DNA from: Ancistrus triradiatus
Lineage: Eukaryota > Chordata > Actinopteri > Siluriformes > Loricariidae
Assembly (NCBI GenBank): GCA_025084515.1
Contig: JAJAGP010000221.1
Coordinates: forward strand, 1-64,000
Length of the DNA stretch: 64,000 nt
Direction of reading: 5' to 3'
In this document: positions 9,341-20,676 of the stretch, one piece after another
Position numbering within the stretch: position 1 is the stretch's first letter
Layout: each line of letters opens with the position of its first letter
Notes under the pieces: generated by a model
Seen by the model: only the letters and a program-made list of their open reading frames with translations
Databases searched by the model: none
Told to the model about the DNA's origin: nothing
Program-made: the position numbers and the translations under genes

Positions 9341-12300
9341 CTAAAACACAAAGCAGTGACCGTTACTGATGATTACGTGGTGGCATCCCTGGTCAAATTG
9401 CTTGCACATGACTAGAGAAATTCAGAAGCCTCAAAGAAATGGGCATGTGCCTCAACAGTAGTGCCCCCTTTATTAATACATTAATACATTAATATAATCC
9501 CGAATGGCTCATATGGTCTATACGGTACCTCGTTATCTCGGTTCTCCAACACCTTGGAACTCATCAAATTTGGTTTTCTGCTAATTTTGACTAGAAAAAT
9601 TTGTCTCAGTTGTTGTTGTTTGCTCAGTACTTGTTTGCTTGTTAAGCACTTGCTTAAACCTGTATGAAACTCAGCTGAAACTCGATTCTGGGGATCTGGA
9701 ATGGATTAATTCAATTTACATTATTCCTGTTGATAAAAATTTGCTGGGGTGCAGCTGTATTTGTAAAGCGTAGAGTATTTCCTTTGTCCTTTCTCAGAAA
9801 ATTCATGTCTCATTTTTGTCTTATTAAGTTTCAACAGATCCTCATAGCTCCTAAATCCTCTGTTGAGGAGATTCTTCTTCAGCTTGTCTCAGTCATCCAG
9901 GCCATGGTAGACTTGAGTGTTTCTTCTTGGTTCTTGAAGATGTTTCACCTCTCATATGAAAGGCTTCTTCAGTTTTAGAAAGTGATGGGGAGTTCAATGT
10001 ACTGAGACCCAGCAATCTTGAGATCCCTTCCCAGGAGGTTTAACCACTATTAACACCTCGATCCATGTGACTGTAGTGACTCACATGACAGCAGGGTGGG
10101 GCAACGACTTGGCTCCTGTGATTCTAATGACTCATGTTTTGACAGGGTGGGTCAAGGACTCTCAGGACCACCTCCAAGGTGAAACCCCACTAGGGTTTAA
10201 TACCTGGGACTCTACATCAGTTTCTAGAACTGAAGAAGTCTTTCGGATGAGAGGTGTAACGTCTTCAAGAACCAAGAAGAAGTCCAGTTGCTTTCAACTC
10301 AACACTCAAGTCTTCCTCTTCAGTTTGTTGTGTGGATTTGGATGTTTGAAAGATCTGACGACCATGTAGTTATAGCAGTTTCAAATCTCCTGGTTCTTCA
10401 TGGACTATATGATATTATGTATCCTGACAGTTCTAGAGCCTTGGAAGGGGAATCAGCCAGAATATCATACTATAGATCCTCTACTATACTTAAGATTTGG
10501 ATTATTTTCTGTAGAACCTTCTGTAGTACTCAGTTCCAATCAAAGATACAGAAGATCTCCAGATTCTTACATTGGTGGTTTGATGGAAGGTCCTTCTTAT
10601 ACAGCGTTTGTTATCACGTAGATGGCATCTAATTGTTGATTTGGATTTTGGTGACTCTCATCCTCTTTAAATGAGAACACCCTTCTTCAGTTTGTGTGGG
10701 TAAAATCCATTTGCTCCTTTTCCAGCAGCTTCATTATTGTTAGACTTTATATATAGATTTCCTGAGATCAGCACCACCTACAGTGTGGCAAAAAAGTATT
10801 TAGTCAGCCACTGATTGTGCAAGTTCTTCTACTTAGAAAGATGAGAGAGGTCTGTAATTTTCATCATAGGTAGACTTCAACCATGAGAGACAAAATGAGA
10901 AATCATATTGTAGTATTTTTAAAGATTATAATTGTAAATTATGGTGAAAAATAAGTATTTGCTCAATAACAAAAGTTCAACTCAATACTTTGTAACATAA
11001 CCTTTGTTGGCAATGACAGAGGTCAAATGTTTCCTGTAAGTCTTCACGAGGTTTGCACACATTGTAGCTGGTATTTTGGCCCATTCCTCCATGCAGATCT
11101 CCTCTAGAGCAGTGATGTTTTGGGGCAACACGGACTTACAACTATCTCCACAAATTTTCTATGGGGTTGAGGTCTGGAGACTGGCTAGGCCACTCCAGGA
11201 CCTTGAAATGCTTTTTACAGAGCCACTCCTTCGTTGCCCGAGTAGTGTGTTTGGGATCATTGTCATGCTGGAAGACCCAGCCACGTTCCATCTTCAATGC
11301 TCTCACTGATGAAAGGAGGTTTTGGCTTAAAATCTCACGATAAATGGCCCCGTTCATTCTTCCCTTAACACAGATCAGTCGTCCTGTCACCTTTGCAGAA
11401 AAACAGCCGCAAAGCATGATGTTTCCACCCCCATGCTTCACAGGAGGTATGGTGTTCTTGGGATGCACTCATCATTCTTCTTCTACCAAAGCACGCGAGT
11501 TGATTTTTTACAAAAGTTCTATTTTTGGTTTCATCCTGACCACATTATATTCTCCCCATCCCTGTTTCTGGATCATCCAATATACTCTCTGGCACAACTT
11601 CAGACTCCTGGACTGTACTGGCCTAAGCAGGGGGTCACGTCTGGCACTGCCAGTATCTGAAGTCCCTCTCGGCATAGTGTTTTACTGAGTAGCCTTGTTA
11701 CTTGTTGGTCCCAGCTCTCTGCATGGTCATACATTGGGTCCCTTCGTATAGTTCTGGGATTTTTTGCTCACCGTTCTCATGATCATTTTGACCCCCCAGA
11801 GAGTAGATCGCTCTTCCCAGCTGGTGCAGGCTACAATGTTCTTGCCTGGTGTCCTTCGACAGCTCTTTGGTCTTGGCCATGGTTGAGTTTGGAGTCTGAC
11901 TGTTTGAGGCTGTGGACAGGTGTCTTTTATACAGATAACGAGGTCAAACAGGTGCCATTAATACAGGTAATGAGTGGAGGACAGAAGAGCTTCTTAAAGA
12001 AGAAGTTACAGGTCTGTGAGAGCCAGAAATCTTGCTTGTTTGTGGGTGACCAAATGCTTCTTTTCCACGATGATTAACAATTAAATTCTTTAAAAATCCT
12101 ACAATGTGATTTCCCTGATTTTTTTTCTCATTTTGTCTCTCATAGTCGAAGTGTACCTATGATGAAAATTACAGACCTCTCTCATCTTTCTAAGTAGGAG
12201 AACTGACTAAATACTTTTTTGCCCCACTATAAGACATGTATGTGAATCAGCATTAAGCTCACGTTCTTCTTCTCACCTGGATGGTTTGCCTGTTGTACAC

Positions 12301-14711
12301 CTTCACCACGTGGAAGCTGAAGCTGTAGATGCCTCTCCGCGGGGCCGTGAACACACTGGCTTTCAGGTCGAAATGGTTCCCAATGTTCACCAGAACCTGC
12401 AAACAGCAGCAGGACCACGTATTACATGCAAAAAATTCCTATTACTGAGACACAGAGCTGCACTGAAACATGATAACGGGACTGTGGTGGCTCAGTGGTT
12501 AAGGTACTGGACTGTGGACCGGAATCATCCAAAGTTCAAACCCAACCGCTGTCTGCCTACCACTGTTGGGACCTTGACCATGGCTCTAATGTGTTTAAGA
12601 TTCAGTTATAAATACAGTTTGGCGTTTTATTCTGATATGAAAAGGTTAATGCACCCTAAAAATCAAACTCTGCAACCTTATAAGTTTATAAGGTTTATAG
12701 ATTTTTGAAGAATAGCTTAATACTGTACTGCATGTCTTAATTAATATTTTAAGAGTAAATTGTATGTAAATAGTACATCTGAAGTACATTCCATACACAT
12801 TTTATATCACATTCTATAATATTACAGTATCATACATAACATAACAACAAAACAGCCATGTAGTACTGAGATACAACATTAAATGTTTAAAATATCTAAA
12901 AAATGTTTACACAGAGGTAACGCGGTAAAAAAAAAGAGCTGGATTTATACCTGAAGGGGTTGAAATCCCCTCTTCCATTGGTCTGGTTTGTCACTGGGAG
13001 GTCATTAAAGCTTTTAAATGTCAAATAATTCATGATTTATGTTACAGCTGTATAATATATCGTTTATAATACGTTTTTTAAGAGTGTTTTGATTAAATGT
13101 AGCACTGTGAGCTCAAAACGAAACATAAATAAATAAAAGAATAAATATCTAAAATAAAAGGTGAATTTTCTAGTAGTGTAGGATGGTTAATTATGTAAAC
13201 ATCAGTAAAATAAAATAAAATAATAAAAAGTAAAAAAACATTTGTGAAATAAAAAGTAAAATTAAAACTAAGAACTAAACTACCATTAGGCCTGATTAAT
13301 TAGATAGAAATCATTAAATAAACAAACAAACAAAAAAATATATATATAAAAGGTCCTTGTTTCACCTATAACAGTTATAGTATGAATAATAAAAATACTA
13401 ATGTAATATTAGTATAATATTACTTATCATATATAACTTTTAGTTTTTAACAGACTGATTTTAGATATATACTTTTTTCTATTTTAAACATCCTTATACG
13501 GTGTAGCCGTAGCGTGTATAGTGTGTGTACATTCTTTAAATCTATCAAAGATAACAAACAACCGATTTACATCTAAATAAATCTAAAATAAATACATAAA
13601 AAGAAAAACTGAAAACCTGCATCTTCGCTCCTACAAAGCTTAGTATTGATATACACCGCTACAGTATTACACATTCCTTAAATTAAATCACGTTAATTAC
13701 ACTGCACCATGCTTCTGCGTAACATCAAAACAGATACGCCGTGTGATTCTGGTCTAAAAATGAACAAATCCTGATATGAAATCAATATAAAAGTCATCTG
13801 TGGTAGTTAAGAGTCTTAATTTAAGCCCGTGTGACTTCATACAGCACTCTATGAGCTGTGGTTCATATTAAGAAGATCTAATAAATTGTGATCTCTGAGC
13901 ATTCTGACCTCATTGGCATTCCATATGTCTGAAGACTGTTGAGCTTATTATGCAAATGAGCCTCTGATTAACCAAAGTGTTTACATTTTTGTTTTGGCTT
14001 TTTATATAAAATTATTAAGATGCATAAAACATCTTTTTACTCTTCATTTTCAGAACAAATGACATATTCAGAGAAATTTAAAAAGTGCTAAATGATTATA
14101 GTTTTAACAATAATTTTTAAAAAGTAAAACTTAAATAATGTAACAAATTACATAAATGTTGGGGTTGTATCAAGCATGTATTTATTTATTCATTAAATTG
14201 TTATTGTATTTTTTTTTTGTTCTCAGTTTCCGAAATATTTATTAAACGCTTATTTTTAATTTAATTAAACTTTTTTTTTACAATATGTAATTGTTAATGT
14301 AAATGTAAATGTTAATATGTAAATGTAAAATAAAAGCTTATTTTTAAACTAATTCTGAATCTAAACATCACAAGTGGTTGCGTTTAATAAAAACACAAAT
14401 CAGTGGAGAACTTTGAGGTTCTGGACCTGGTCGAAGTAGATGGTGGTGGATGTGTTGCTCATGTCAGACGGTTCATGGTTGGTCCCCCTGATGGCCGAAA
14501 ACGCCACCCTGGCACTGCCCGAGCGCACCGAGATGCCAAGCGCCGACGTAACACCGCCATCCGACGATGGGTTCGAGTCGCACACCACCAGACATTTTCC
14601 CTCCAGCACCACAGGTTCTGTGTCATTCTGCCCCAGTGACACACCCACGCCGAACACCAGGAGTACTGCCGGGACAAGCGCCAGCATGACCAGGATACAG
14701 CGTTCCACCAT
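9143..14711 (-). CDS. cbln2: cerebellin-2, secreted C1q-family synaptic organiser (three coding exons)
   Basis: Joining 14711-14427, 12396-12277 and 9340-9143 gives 200 residues plus stop, close to known cerebellins (193-224). Residues 1-27 are a signal peptide with a hydrophobic core (LVMLALVPAVLLVFGV), probably cut before QNDTEP. Cys40 and Cys44 in GKCLVVCDS are the family cysteines that link trimers into hexamers. Asn29 (NDT) and Asn86 (NTS) are glycosylation sequons. From about residue 67 to the end is the C1q domain, finishing in the family hallmark GGWKYSTFSGFLVFPL. Known family role: bridging presynaptic neurexins to postsynaptic GluD receptors. The block NHFDL plus FSFHVVKVYNRQTIQ and the fbxo15 neighbour favour Cbln2 over Cbln1 or Cbln4; 2a or 2b cannot be decided. 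The ATG at 14711 is preceded in frame by a TAA in the leader, which supports this start. Confidence 0.95.
9520..9660 (+). repeat. dispersed repeat copy A
   Basis: The core ttttgactagaaaaatttgt together with tatctcggttctc and accttggaact reappears on the opposite strand at 22745-22890. It lies in cbln2 intron 2. The family is not identified. Confidence 0.65.
9910..10290. repeat. foldback repeat in cbln2 intron 2
   Basis: The left arm (about 9918-9981) and right arm (about 10218-10286) are inverted copies: the right arm reads gaactgaagaagtctttcgg, then atgagaggtg, then gtcttcaagaaccaagaaga. This gaagaag...gagaggtgaaacgtcttcaag pattern is very common in fish repeats. About 240 bases of unrelated sequence separate the arms. 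Confidence 0.75.
10781..12229 (-). mobile_element. Tc1-like transposon in cbln2 intron 2
   Basis: The left end reads CAGTGTGGCAAAAAAGTATT and the right end is its near inverse (aatacttttttgccccacta). TA lies at 10779-10780 and 12230-12231. An inner repeat of about 75 bases (ttcttctacttagaaagatg) is found inverted near 12170-12200. The transposase runs on the minus strand from MAKTKELSKDTR near 11880 to DLNPIENLW near 11145, broken by frame changes and deletions. Confidence 0.93.
11142..11880 (-). pseudogene. Tc1-family transposase, frame-broken
   Basis: Two pieces remain open. 11698-11880 gives the start MAKTKELSKDTRQ, and 11142-11468 gives the catalytic part with HGGGNIMLCGCF, DNDPKHTTRATKEWL and SQSPDLNPIENLW. 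In between there are frame changes and lost sequence, so no active enzyme is encoded. The HDNDPKHT aspartate and the DLNPIE glutamate of the DDE triad are visible. Confidence 0.9.
12277..12396 (-). CDS. cbln2: cbln2 coding exon 2
   Basis: A 120-base, phase 0-0 exon encoding 40 residues from VLVNIGNHFDLKAS to VKVYNRQTIQ. The acceptor is ctgctgtttgcag and the donor CAG|gtgaga. A Tc1 element ends at 12229, only 47 bases past the donor. Confidence 0.95.
12478..12595 (+). mobile_element. tRNA-derived SINE in cbln2 intron 1
   Basis: An A-box-like TGGCTCAGTGGTTAAGG at 12489-12505 and a B-box-like AAGTTCAAACCC near 12532-12543 sit at tRNA-like spacing. The flanks do not fold as a mature tRNA, so this is a polymerase-III-type SINE head. 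The tail is not clearly defined. Confidence 0.75.
12596..14400. other. AT-rich intron 1 of cbln2, nothing recognised
   Basis: Very AT-rich DNA with short A and T runs and a short (TA)n at 13338-13348. A slightly more complex block at 13850-13960 (ctctgagcattctgacctca, ttatgcaaatgagcctctga), which contains an octamer-like ATGCAAAT, may be a regulatory element. No exon is seen. Confidence 0.5.
14427..14711 (-). CDS. cbln2: cbln2 coding exon 1
   Basis: Encodes residues 1-95: the signal peptide, the cysteine-linked N-terminal region and the first C1q strands, ending IYFDQ. The donor is CAG|gtccag, phase 0. The GT is followed by a weak match to the consensus, so this donor is not the strongest in the window, but the joint IYFDQ-VLVNIG is exactly that of all cerebellins. 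Confidence 0.95.
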
Positions 14712-14860
14712 CACGTCTGAGACAGGGATCTCCGAAAATGCTTAAAATCCGATGCCTGCTTATCCCAAATCTCTCTCTCTTTGTTTCTCTCACTGTATGT
14801 GATGCTCGCTTTACCCTCCGTCTCCTCTGAGTGATCTTCAGAGCATCATCTTGGGATGTT
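14712..14860 (-). other. cbln2: cbln2 5' untranslated part of coding exon 1 with its acceptor
   Basis: On the minus strand a run of about 24 T's is followed directly by AG at 14862-14861, a plausible splice acceptor whose pyrimidine tract is a homopolymer. The leader then runs to the ATG at 14711 and contains an in-frame TAA. The exon edge is inferred, not proven. Confidence 0.5.
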
Positions 14861-15882
14861 CTAAAAAAAAAAAAAAAAAAAAAAAAGTGTGTTTATTACA
14901 CGTTTATTGCACATATATTACATTGGTATTACATATTAAAGGCTAAAAAATGTTTTATTTCAATTGTGTGCTGATAAGAATATTTAAACAATATAAGTGT
15001 TTTCACATTTTATTAAAATTATTTCTACTTATATAAGATTTGTAATTACATAGAGTGATATAAAACAAAAATGTTATGCTGATGAACAGACGTGCTCTGA
15101 GACAACTAAATCAGTTTACTTAAACAGTTCTGTTCATAAAAATCTATAAATATATTTTAAAAATTTGTAAGTAATTTCAAGTCAGCTTACACATACACAA
15201 CATACAAAAATAAAGACAATTATTCATAATACAATCTGTATAATATAAATATTACTATAGTGAGCATTCACAAAAAAATCATTTAAATGCAAATTAAAAT
15301 CAGGACTTATCATAAATATTTAAAAAAATAAATTTCAAGCACGATCCTCTAAAATAAATACAGAATGCATTATTTTTAAAAAAATATTACTAAGTTTGAA
15401 TTGACAAAAAATGGTTCGAAAATGCTGAGCACACTCCAGGTTACAGTGTCTAAGACAAAATTAAAAAATAAATAAATTAAATTCCATTTTCACGTCTTAT
15501 TAACGCTCCAGGTTTAACCTGAGCATTACAGCATCAGCTCTTATTCTTCTTTTACGTTATGCATTGTTTATTATATTTCCACTTCCATTTAACATTTCAG
15601 TCACCTAAATTACATGTTCTTAACTTATTCCCACCTAAATTCACCCTGATCTTGAATTGTAAAACTCCTTTTATTTTTTAATATGCGTTATTATTTCCAT
15701 ACACAAGCACTATTCTACTCAGGTAACTTAACATTTTCAGAACTTCTCCCCTCTGTGCATACACTATAACATTATTCTAAGTACCCCGTGCAAACCTTCT
15801 GCTCATTAACATGACTAAAATCCATTTGCTTGGCTTTAGGAGTGTTAATTATGAAGCATTCCATCCTAATCCTGCTCGTTAC
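14861..15882 (-). other. probable 5' UTR intron of cbln2
   Basis: AT-rich sequence with no gene-like feature. It would be an intron if the upstream exon at 15883 is real. Confidence 0.4.
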
Positions 15883-15990
15883 CTGGTAAATCCATCGCTG
15901 TGTGGGGCGTGCGGTCCATCTGCAGCCCAGAACAGAATGGAGAGACGCCTTCCTCCTCCTCAGTGCTTTATAAGGACATTTCCCGCCCCG
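15883..15990 (-). promoter_or_regulatory. cbln2: candidate cbln2 core promoter and 5' untranslated exon
   Basis: Read on the minus strand: a GC box GGGGCGGG (15982-15989), then a TATA box in CTTATAAAGC (about 15966-15975). A GC-rich stretch follows and ends in the strong donor-like TTACCAG|gtaacg, with the exon edge at 15883. Spacing predicts a start near 15940. The gene's coding exon 1 has an acceptor at 14861, so this fits a non-coding first exon. A (CA)26 tract begins about 10 bases upstream of the GC box. Confidence 0.55.
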
Positions 15991-15998
15991 TTTTAGGA

Positions 15999-15999
<1 letters not shown>

Positions 16000-16051
<52 letters not shown>
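16000..16051. repeat. (CA)26 microsatellite upstream of the cbln2 promoter
   Basis: A perfect CA run of about 26 units, the longest dinucleotide run near a gene in this window. Confidence 0.97.
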
Positions 16052-16319
16052 ATCCTGAAAAAAAGAATAAAGAACTCCCATCATTTCCACAAAGAAGTAA
16101 ATAAAAACCAAAAAATGGAACAAACCATAATGACCTTAATAAAGTGATAAGAATTCAAAGCTAATAAAGATTTATTCTTGGCTGTAAGTGAGGAGGAGGC
16201 TCCTCTGCTCAAATCTGTGATACCGTAGAGGAGCTGCAGTAAAAATAAAGGAGCTCTAGCGCCATCCAGTGGAAGACAACGTTATCTCAGAGGAAATGTG
16301 ACTTCTACTGACAAGACAA

Positions 16320-16878
16320 ATGAATAAATAAATAAATAGATTCGTGCATGATTAGATCGATTGACTGATATAAATCCACACGTTTATTAAATAAGTAATT
16401 GTCTGATTAACCGATAGGTAAACAATCGATTGATAAAACTGTAGGTAGTATGATTCGTTAATTCATAAGATTAGTTAACCGATTGATAGGTAGATGGATA
16501 GATCGATCACAGATTAGTTTGTTGATTGGTTGACTATTACCAACTACATAAACATATTGATTGACAGATACTTCATTGGATAGATAATACTAATTGATTG
16601 TTGTTTTAATAGATCAATCGATTGACTAGTTAGATAGTAGGTTACTTGCTTGATTACTTGATTGGTTGGCTGGTTGATCCAATAAATAATTGGCTGATTG
16701 GCTTATAAACTGCTAAACTGATAGATTAGTTAATGTATTGACAGACACATTAATTGAGTCATTGATTAATTTAGTACAGGCAAAGTTGTTGGATTAAACG
16801 AGGGATAGAGGGCAGGCAATCATTTGACAGAGGGATAGATTAACAAACTTATTTGATTGATTAATTCAATCGATTAAC

Positions 16879-16918
<40 letters not shown>

Positions 16919-17197
16919 ACACTGATTGCTTGCTTGATTACTTGATTAACTGGCTAATTGATTCAAGAAATAATTGGCTGATTGGTTTATAAACTAATAA
17001 ATTGATAGATTAATTAATGGACAGACAGACAGATTAATTGATTAATTAAGTAAAGTAACATAGTTAAAGTTGTTTGAATATACAGTCAGTAGATTGATTG
17101 ACTGATTAACAAACAGATCAGTACACAGTCAATCATTTGACACACAGATAGAGGGATAGATCGACAAACTGGCCGGTTAACTGATTGATTAATTCAG

Positions 17198-17234
<37 letters not shown>

Positions 17235-17473
17235 TGATAGATTGATGGATGGATGGATAGAGTGGCTGGCTTATTGATCCAATAAATAATTGGCTGGTTT
17301 AAAAACTGATAAATGTATAGATTAATTAATGGATAGACAGACAGATGAATTGATTATTTGATTAATTTAGCATAGTGAAAGTTGTTGGATTAAATGATAG
17401 ATAGACCAGTAGATTGATTGATTGAATAAAACAACATATAATTATTTGACAGACAGATAAAGGAATAGACTGA
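16320..17473. repeat. GATA/GATT-rich degenerate tetranucleotide block
   Basis: The whole stretch is built from variants of ATTGATTAAT, GATTGACT and TAGATAGA. It has cleaner (TAGA)n runs at about 16877-16917 and 17199-17234. Longer segments repeat at about 300-350-bp spacing, for example ataattggctgattgg near 16687 and 16971 and aataaataattggctgg near 17281. This suggests that larger units were also duplicated. Confidence 0.85.
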
Positions 17474-17571
17474 CAGATTGATTAGTTAATTGATTGATTA
17501 ATTCAGTGGTCAGTAGGTACAATCTATCTACTGACCACTGAATTAATCAATCAGTTAACTAATCAATCTGC
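17474..17571. repeat. near-perfect hairpin at the end of the GATT block
   Basis: The left arm contains ttcagtggtcagtagg. The right arm is its inverse, ctactgaccactgaattaat, with a loop of only a few bases. Arms are about 45 bases with roughly one mismatch. Confidence 0.9.
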
Positions 17572-17574
17572 ATT

Positions 17575-17900
17575 TCACTGGAAGCTATTAATTAGGGCAA
17601 GAAGTTTTTCTCCTCCGGTTTCTGTTACTGGTGAGAGTGAGCCTTAATTACAGCGCTGTGTTTGGACAGAACGATTTCTCCACCTCACTAATTAACTCCA
17701 GCTGACGAATAAAGCCTTAACCCCTGTTTGTGCAGCTCCCGACCCCTCCGTGTGACGGGAAGACATTTCAGAGGTACGAGGGTGAAGGTTTGGGGAGAGT
17801 GTGTGATGTTCAGTCTGACAGAGTGTGTTAGGCCTGCTGAACCGGCACTTAACCTCGTTAATTAACTGCCACTCCAAACTTACTAATTGGTGATATGGCG
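17575..17900. promoter_or_regulatory. candidate conserved non-coding element upstream of cbln2
   Basis: A complex, moderately GC-rich block stands out from the low-complexity DNA beside it. It carries four homeodomain-type sites: tattaattag (17587), ccttaattac (17642), actaattaac (17687) and gttaattaac (17859). It lies about 1.6 kb upstream of the proposed cbln2 start. Function is inferred from composition only. Confidence 0.35.
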
Positions 17901-18659
17901 TAACGGGTGAGGAATTCTGAGGAAATGTAAGAGCGAGCAAGTTTTAATCACTATATATGAGTATGTTATAGGACGTTATTTATCGTTAACTGAACCCCCG
18001 AACCTCGCTGCAAAATCAGATCTGTTATATGGCTTCATAATTGCACATCTCACACATCTCTTCATCTAAAAAAGTTTTTCTAAAAACGGCACCTGTATCA
18101 CATCTGTCGTTAAATCCGCTGCCTTTGGAAGCTCTATATACAGATTAGGCTCTCACCTCCAGAGCTGAAGAGCCACCAACACTTCACATCACATTTTTTA
18201 TTGAATTATAATAGATCAAACTTTTAATTAAATCTCTGACAGCCTCATGTCATGTCACATCCTTTTTTGTGACTACTTCTCTAATTATGTTCTCTGGTGT
18301 CCTAGTGTAGTTTTCTAATACAATGTGTAGTACATACTTGACATGGGGGCACCTCTGGTCCCTGGGCCCCACTGCGAGGCCTTGAGACTCCCCTGGTGAT
18401 GTTCAAATTATTTCTCTCATAGAAGGTGCATGAATCTGGACTTGTATACTTGTGCCAGGAAACTCAAACTTTCAGGAGCCCACTGGGCTTCACGGTTCTT
18501 GCTGCTAACTTCTTGACGTGCATTGGGAACCATTGCTCTACCATGGGTTAAGAAAACAATTCTCTAATTCCATTTTCATAAATTGACTTAATCCTATCTG
18601 GTTTAGAAAATTATGGCCAAGATCTAAAACATTGCACATTTACAGTGCTCAGCTTTTGT
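17901..18659. other. intergenic DNA, no gene seen
   Basis: No exon or defined repeat is recognised. Confidence 0.5.
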
Positions 18660-18770
18660 GTTTTTTTTTTTTTTTCTTATGAAGCGCCCAATGGTGGCAT
18701 CTTTGTACTGCAAGGATTGAATCCTCAAACTACCGATCAACACCTTAACCGCTGCGCCAGCACTGATTAC
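18660..18770 (-). mobile_element. tRNA-derived SINE with poly(A) tail, minus strand
   Basis: Read on the minus strand: GGCGCAGCGGTTAAGGTG (A-box-like) followed by GGATTCAATCC (B-box-like), ending in an A run (T's at 18660-18675). It is short and diverged. Confidence 0.65.
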
Positions 18771-20180
18771 ATCTAATTCCTGTACATGCTTTAATAGTGA
18801 CATCGGAGTAACAGTAAGTACTGGAACCTGTTCATATGGACATGCTGTCCAAGGGAGCGAATCCTAACTGACAGCGTCACATCTATTCGACATAGCTGAC
18901 ACTCCGAGCAGTTTGAGAACACGGGCCCTGTGCCCTCTCGGCATGACATTTCCGTGTTCTCATGTTCCCTCTGAGCTTTAATGTCAGTTTCTGCATGGCT
19001 GCTCTCTACACGCTGTGTGACGCCTGTCAGAGGAAATACAAGAGGTCCTCAGAGTCGTCGCTGCAGCTTCAGCTTTGGCTTCAGCCGAGAGTTTATCTGA
19101 TCAGTCCAAAGTGCAGTTCAGCTTATCTAAATGTAGATAGAGCTGAATAATATTTTTTTTTTCTTTTCTCTCTGTTCTTTGGGCACAGAGATCTGGCATT
19201 TATCCCGCAGAACATAAGGTGCAGTTGGGAGAGCGCCTTGGACAGCACAACAGTACATCACAGGGCGGCAGGGGTTGCTTTTGCAGTATTGGTTGATGAT
19301 CCCACGGCACAGCCAAACATTCCTGCACATAAAGTCCAACACTTTCAGAAGGCATGGCCGAATTTGTGCCTGGAGACACCACAGTGGTGGGCTAGGTTGT
19401 TAGACCCAAGAGATTTCTTTCTTGTTCCTACATATTCAGCTATGTCAGCTTAATATTGGACTTTCTGTCTGTTATCTGGATATTTACTGGTGTTTTGCCT
19501 CACGTGCACTAGTTTGTGTGTGTTATCCTCTGTCAGGCTGCTTCCTTGTAAGTTTTTTTTCTCTATAGATCCTCTCTCATGCACCCTTCATCTCACCATA
19601 GAGATTTTGTTATTGTTAGCATTGTACGTTTCCTATTAATAACATGGAAAGACCTAGGAAGTCACTTTTTGTGTTATTCTCCCGATAAAAAAAGAGCGCT
19701 TGACCTCCTGGTAGTAAGTCTTATGTTTTTGTTTGCATTGAACCCACTAATAACACAGATTCAGGGTTTGGAGTTGTACATGCATAAGAGGTGATGTTAA
19801 GAGCTAACAAATTATTCCAGTGTTTATTAACATTAAGACAGTTTACTTGATGTCTATCCGTTGCATCTGTAACACAACTGTTACAAATGGCTGTGGTTGA
19901 AGTATGAATTAGAAGGGACATTTGTATACATTTTGATGAAATGTAGAATAAATTAAAGCATTTAATGCGCAGAAGTAATCAGGGACAGAAATGCTAATTG
20001 CTAGTGGCACTATTAGTGATATTCTTCTTTGTAAAAATACTGTATTGATTTTTAGACGTATTACAATAAAATTCAACATTTTGCCTATTATAACTGTGTA
20101 TATTTAACGCTGTAAAGCTTATTTTTGCGATGTTTGTGTCTTCATTTTCACTGTCACAAATTTCAAATGAGGCTAATATA
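18771..20180. other. intergenic DNA between cbln2 and fbxo15
   Basis: No conserved exon could be recognised on either strand. The stretch 19180-19410 has open frames on both strands but no family resemblance. Confidence 0.5.
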
Positions 20181-20188
20181 GAGAGTGG

Positions 20189-20274
20189 ACGCATGCGCAG
20201 ATGGGACAGCTTCTAGTGTACGCAGTATGTAGACAGCGCATGCGCGTTACTGCTGGTGTTGTTGCCAAGGCTAC
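20189..20274 (+). promoter_or_regulatory. fbxo15: candidate fbxo15 promoter: NRF1-like palindromes and X-box-like site
   Basis: CGCATGCGCA lies at 20190-20199 and GCGCATGCGCG at 20236-20246. Both match the NRF1 palindrome (consensus YGCGCAYGCGCR), the second over its whole core. GTTGCCAAGGCTAC at 20261-20274 resembles the RFX X-box, with one perfect half and one mismatch in the other. This is a TATA-less, CpG-containing promoter type. A donor-like AAA|gtaaga at 20303/20304 could end a 5' untranslated exon that joins the acceptor at 20675. Confidence 0.5.
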
Positions 20275-20676
20275 CAGGCTCCGTTTGTGGCTAAAGCGGC
20301 AAAGTAAGAAGCAGAAAGTTTTACAAGGTGTTAAACCTAGACTTAAACGGTTTCAGCTCGACTTACGTAACTCAAACGTAAGCCTGCAACCATGTAAATG
20401 GCTGACGTTTTCGTTTGTGTTTTGTTTGCGAACTGTCATGTTAACGTTGATTACGTAAGCAAGTCGGTTAGGATTTTTGTTTTGGCTTTTGCGCTGATAA
20501 ACCCTTCAGCCTTTTCACTGAGTGTAGAATCCCTTTTTCCTCCTCTGTCAACAAGGTTAAATTATCGATTCATAGTCAGTTCCAGCAGGTGGCTATTAGC
20601 TACTTCCAACCCACAGAAGCTACTAATGTGTTAATTAATGCAAACACTAATTAACGATTGTATTTTGATTTATAGA

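Noticed and set aside
12478..12595. Possible tRNA gene
   Set aside because: Box A- and B-like parts are present but the sequence does not fold as a tRNA and is a common SINE head.
14403..14745. Plus-strand open frames over cbln2 exon 1
   Set aside because: They are antisense shadows of a GC-rich coding exon.
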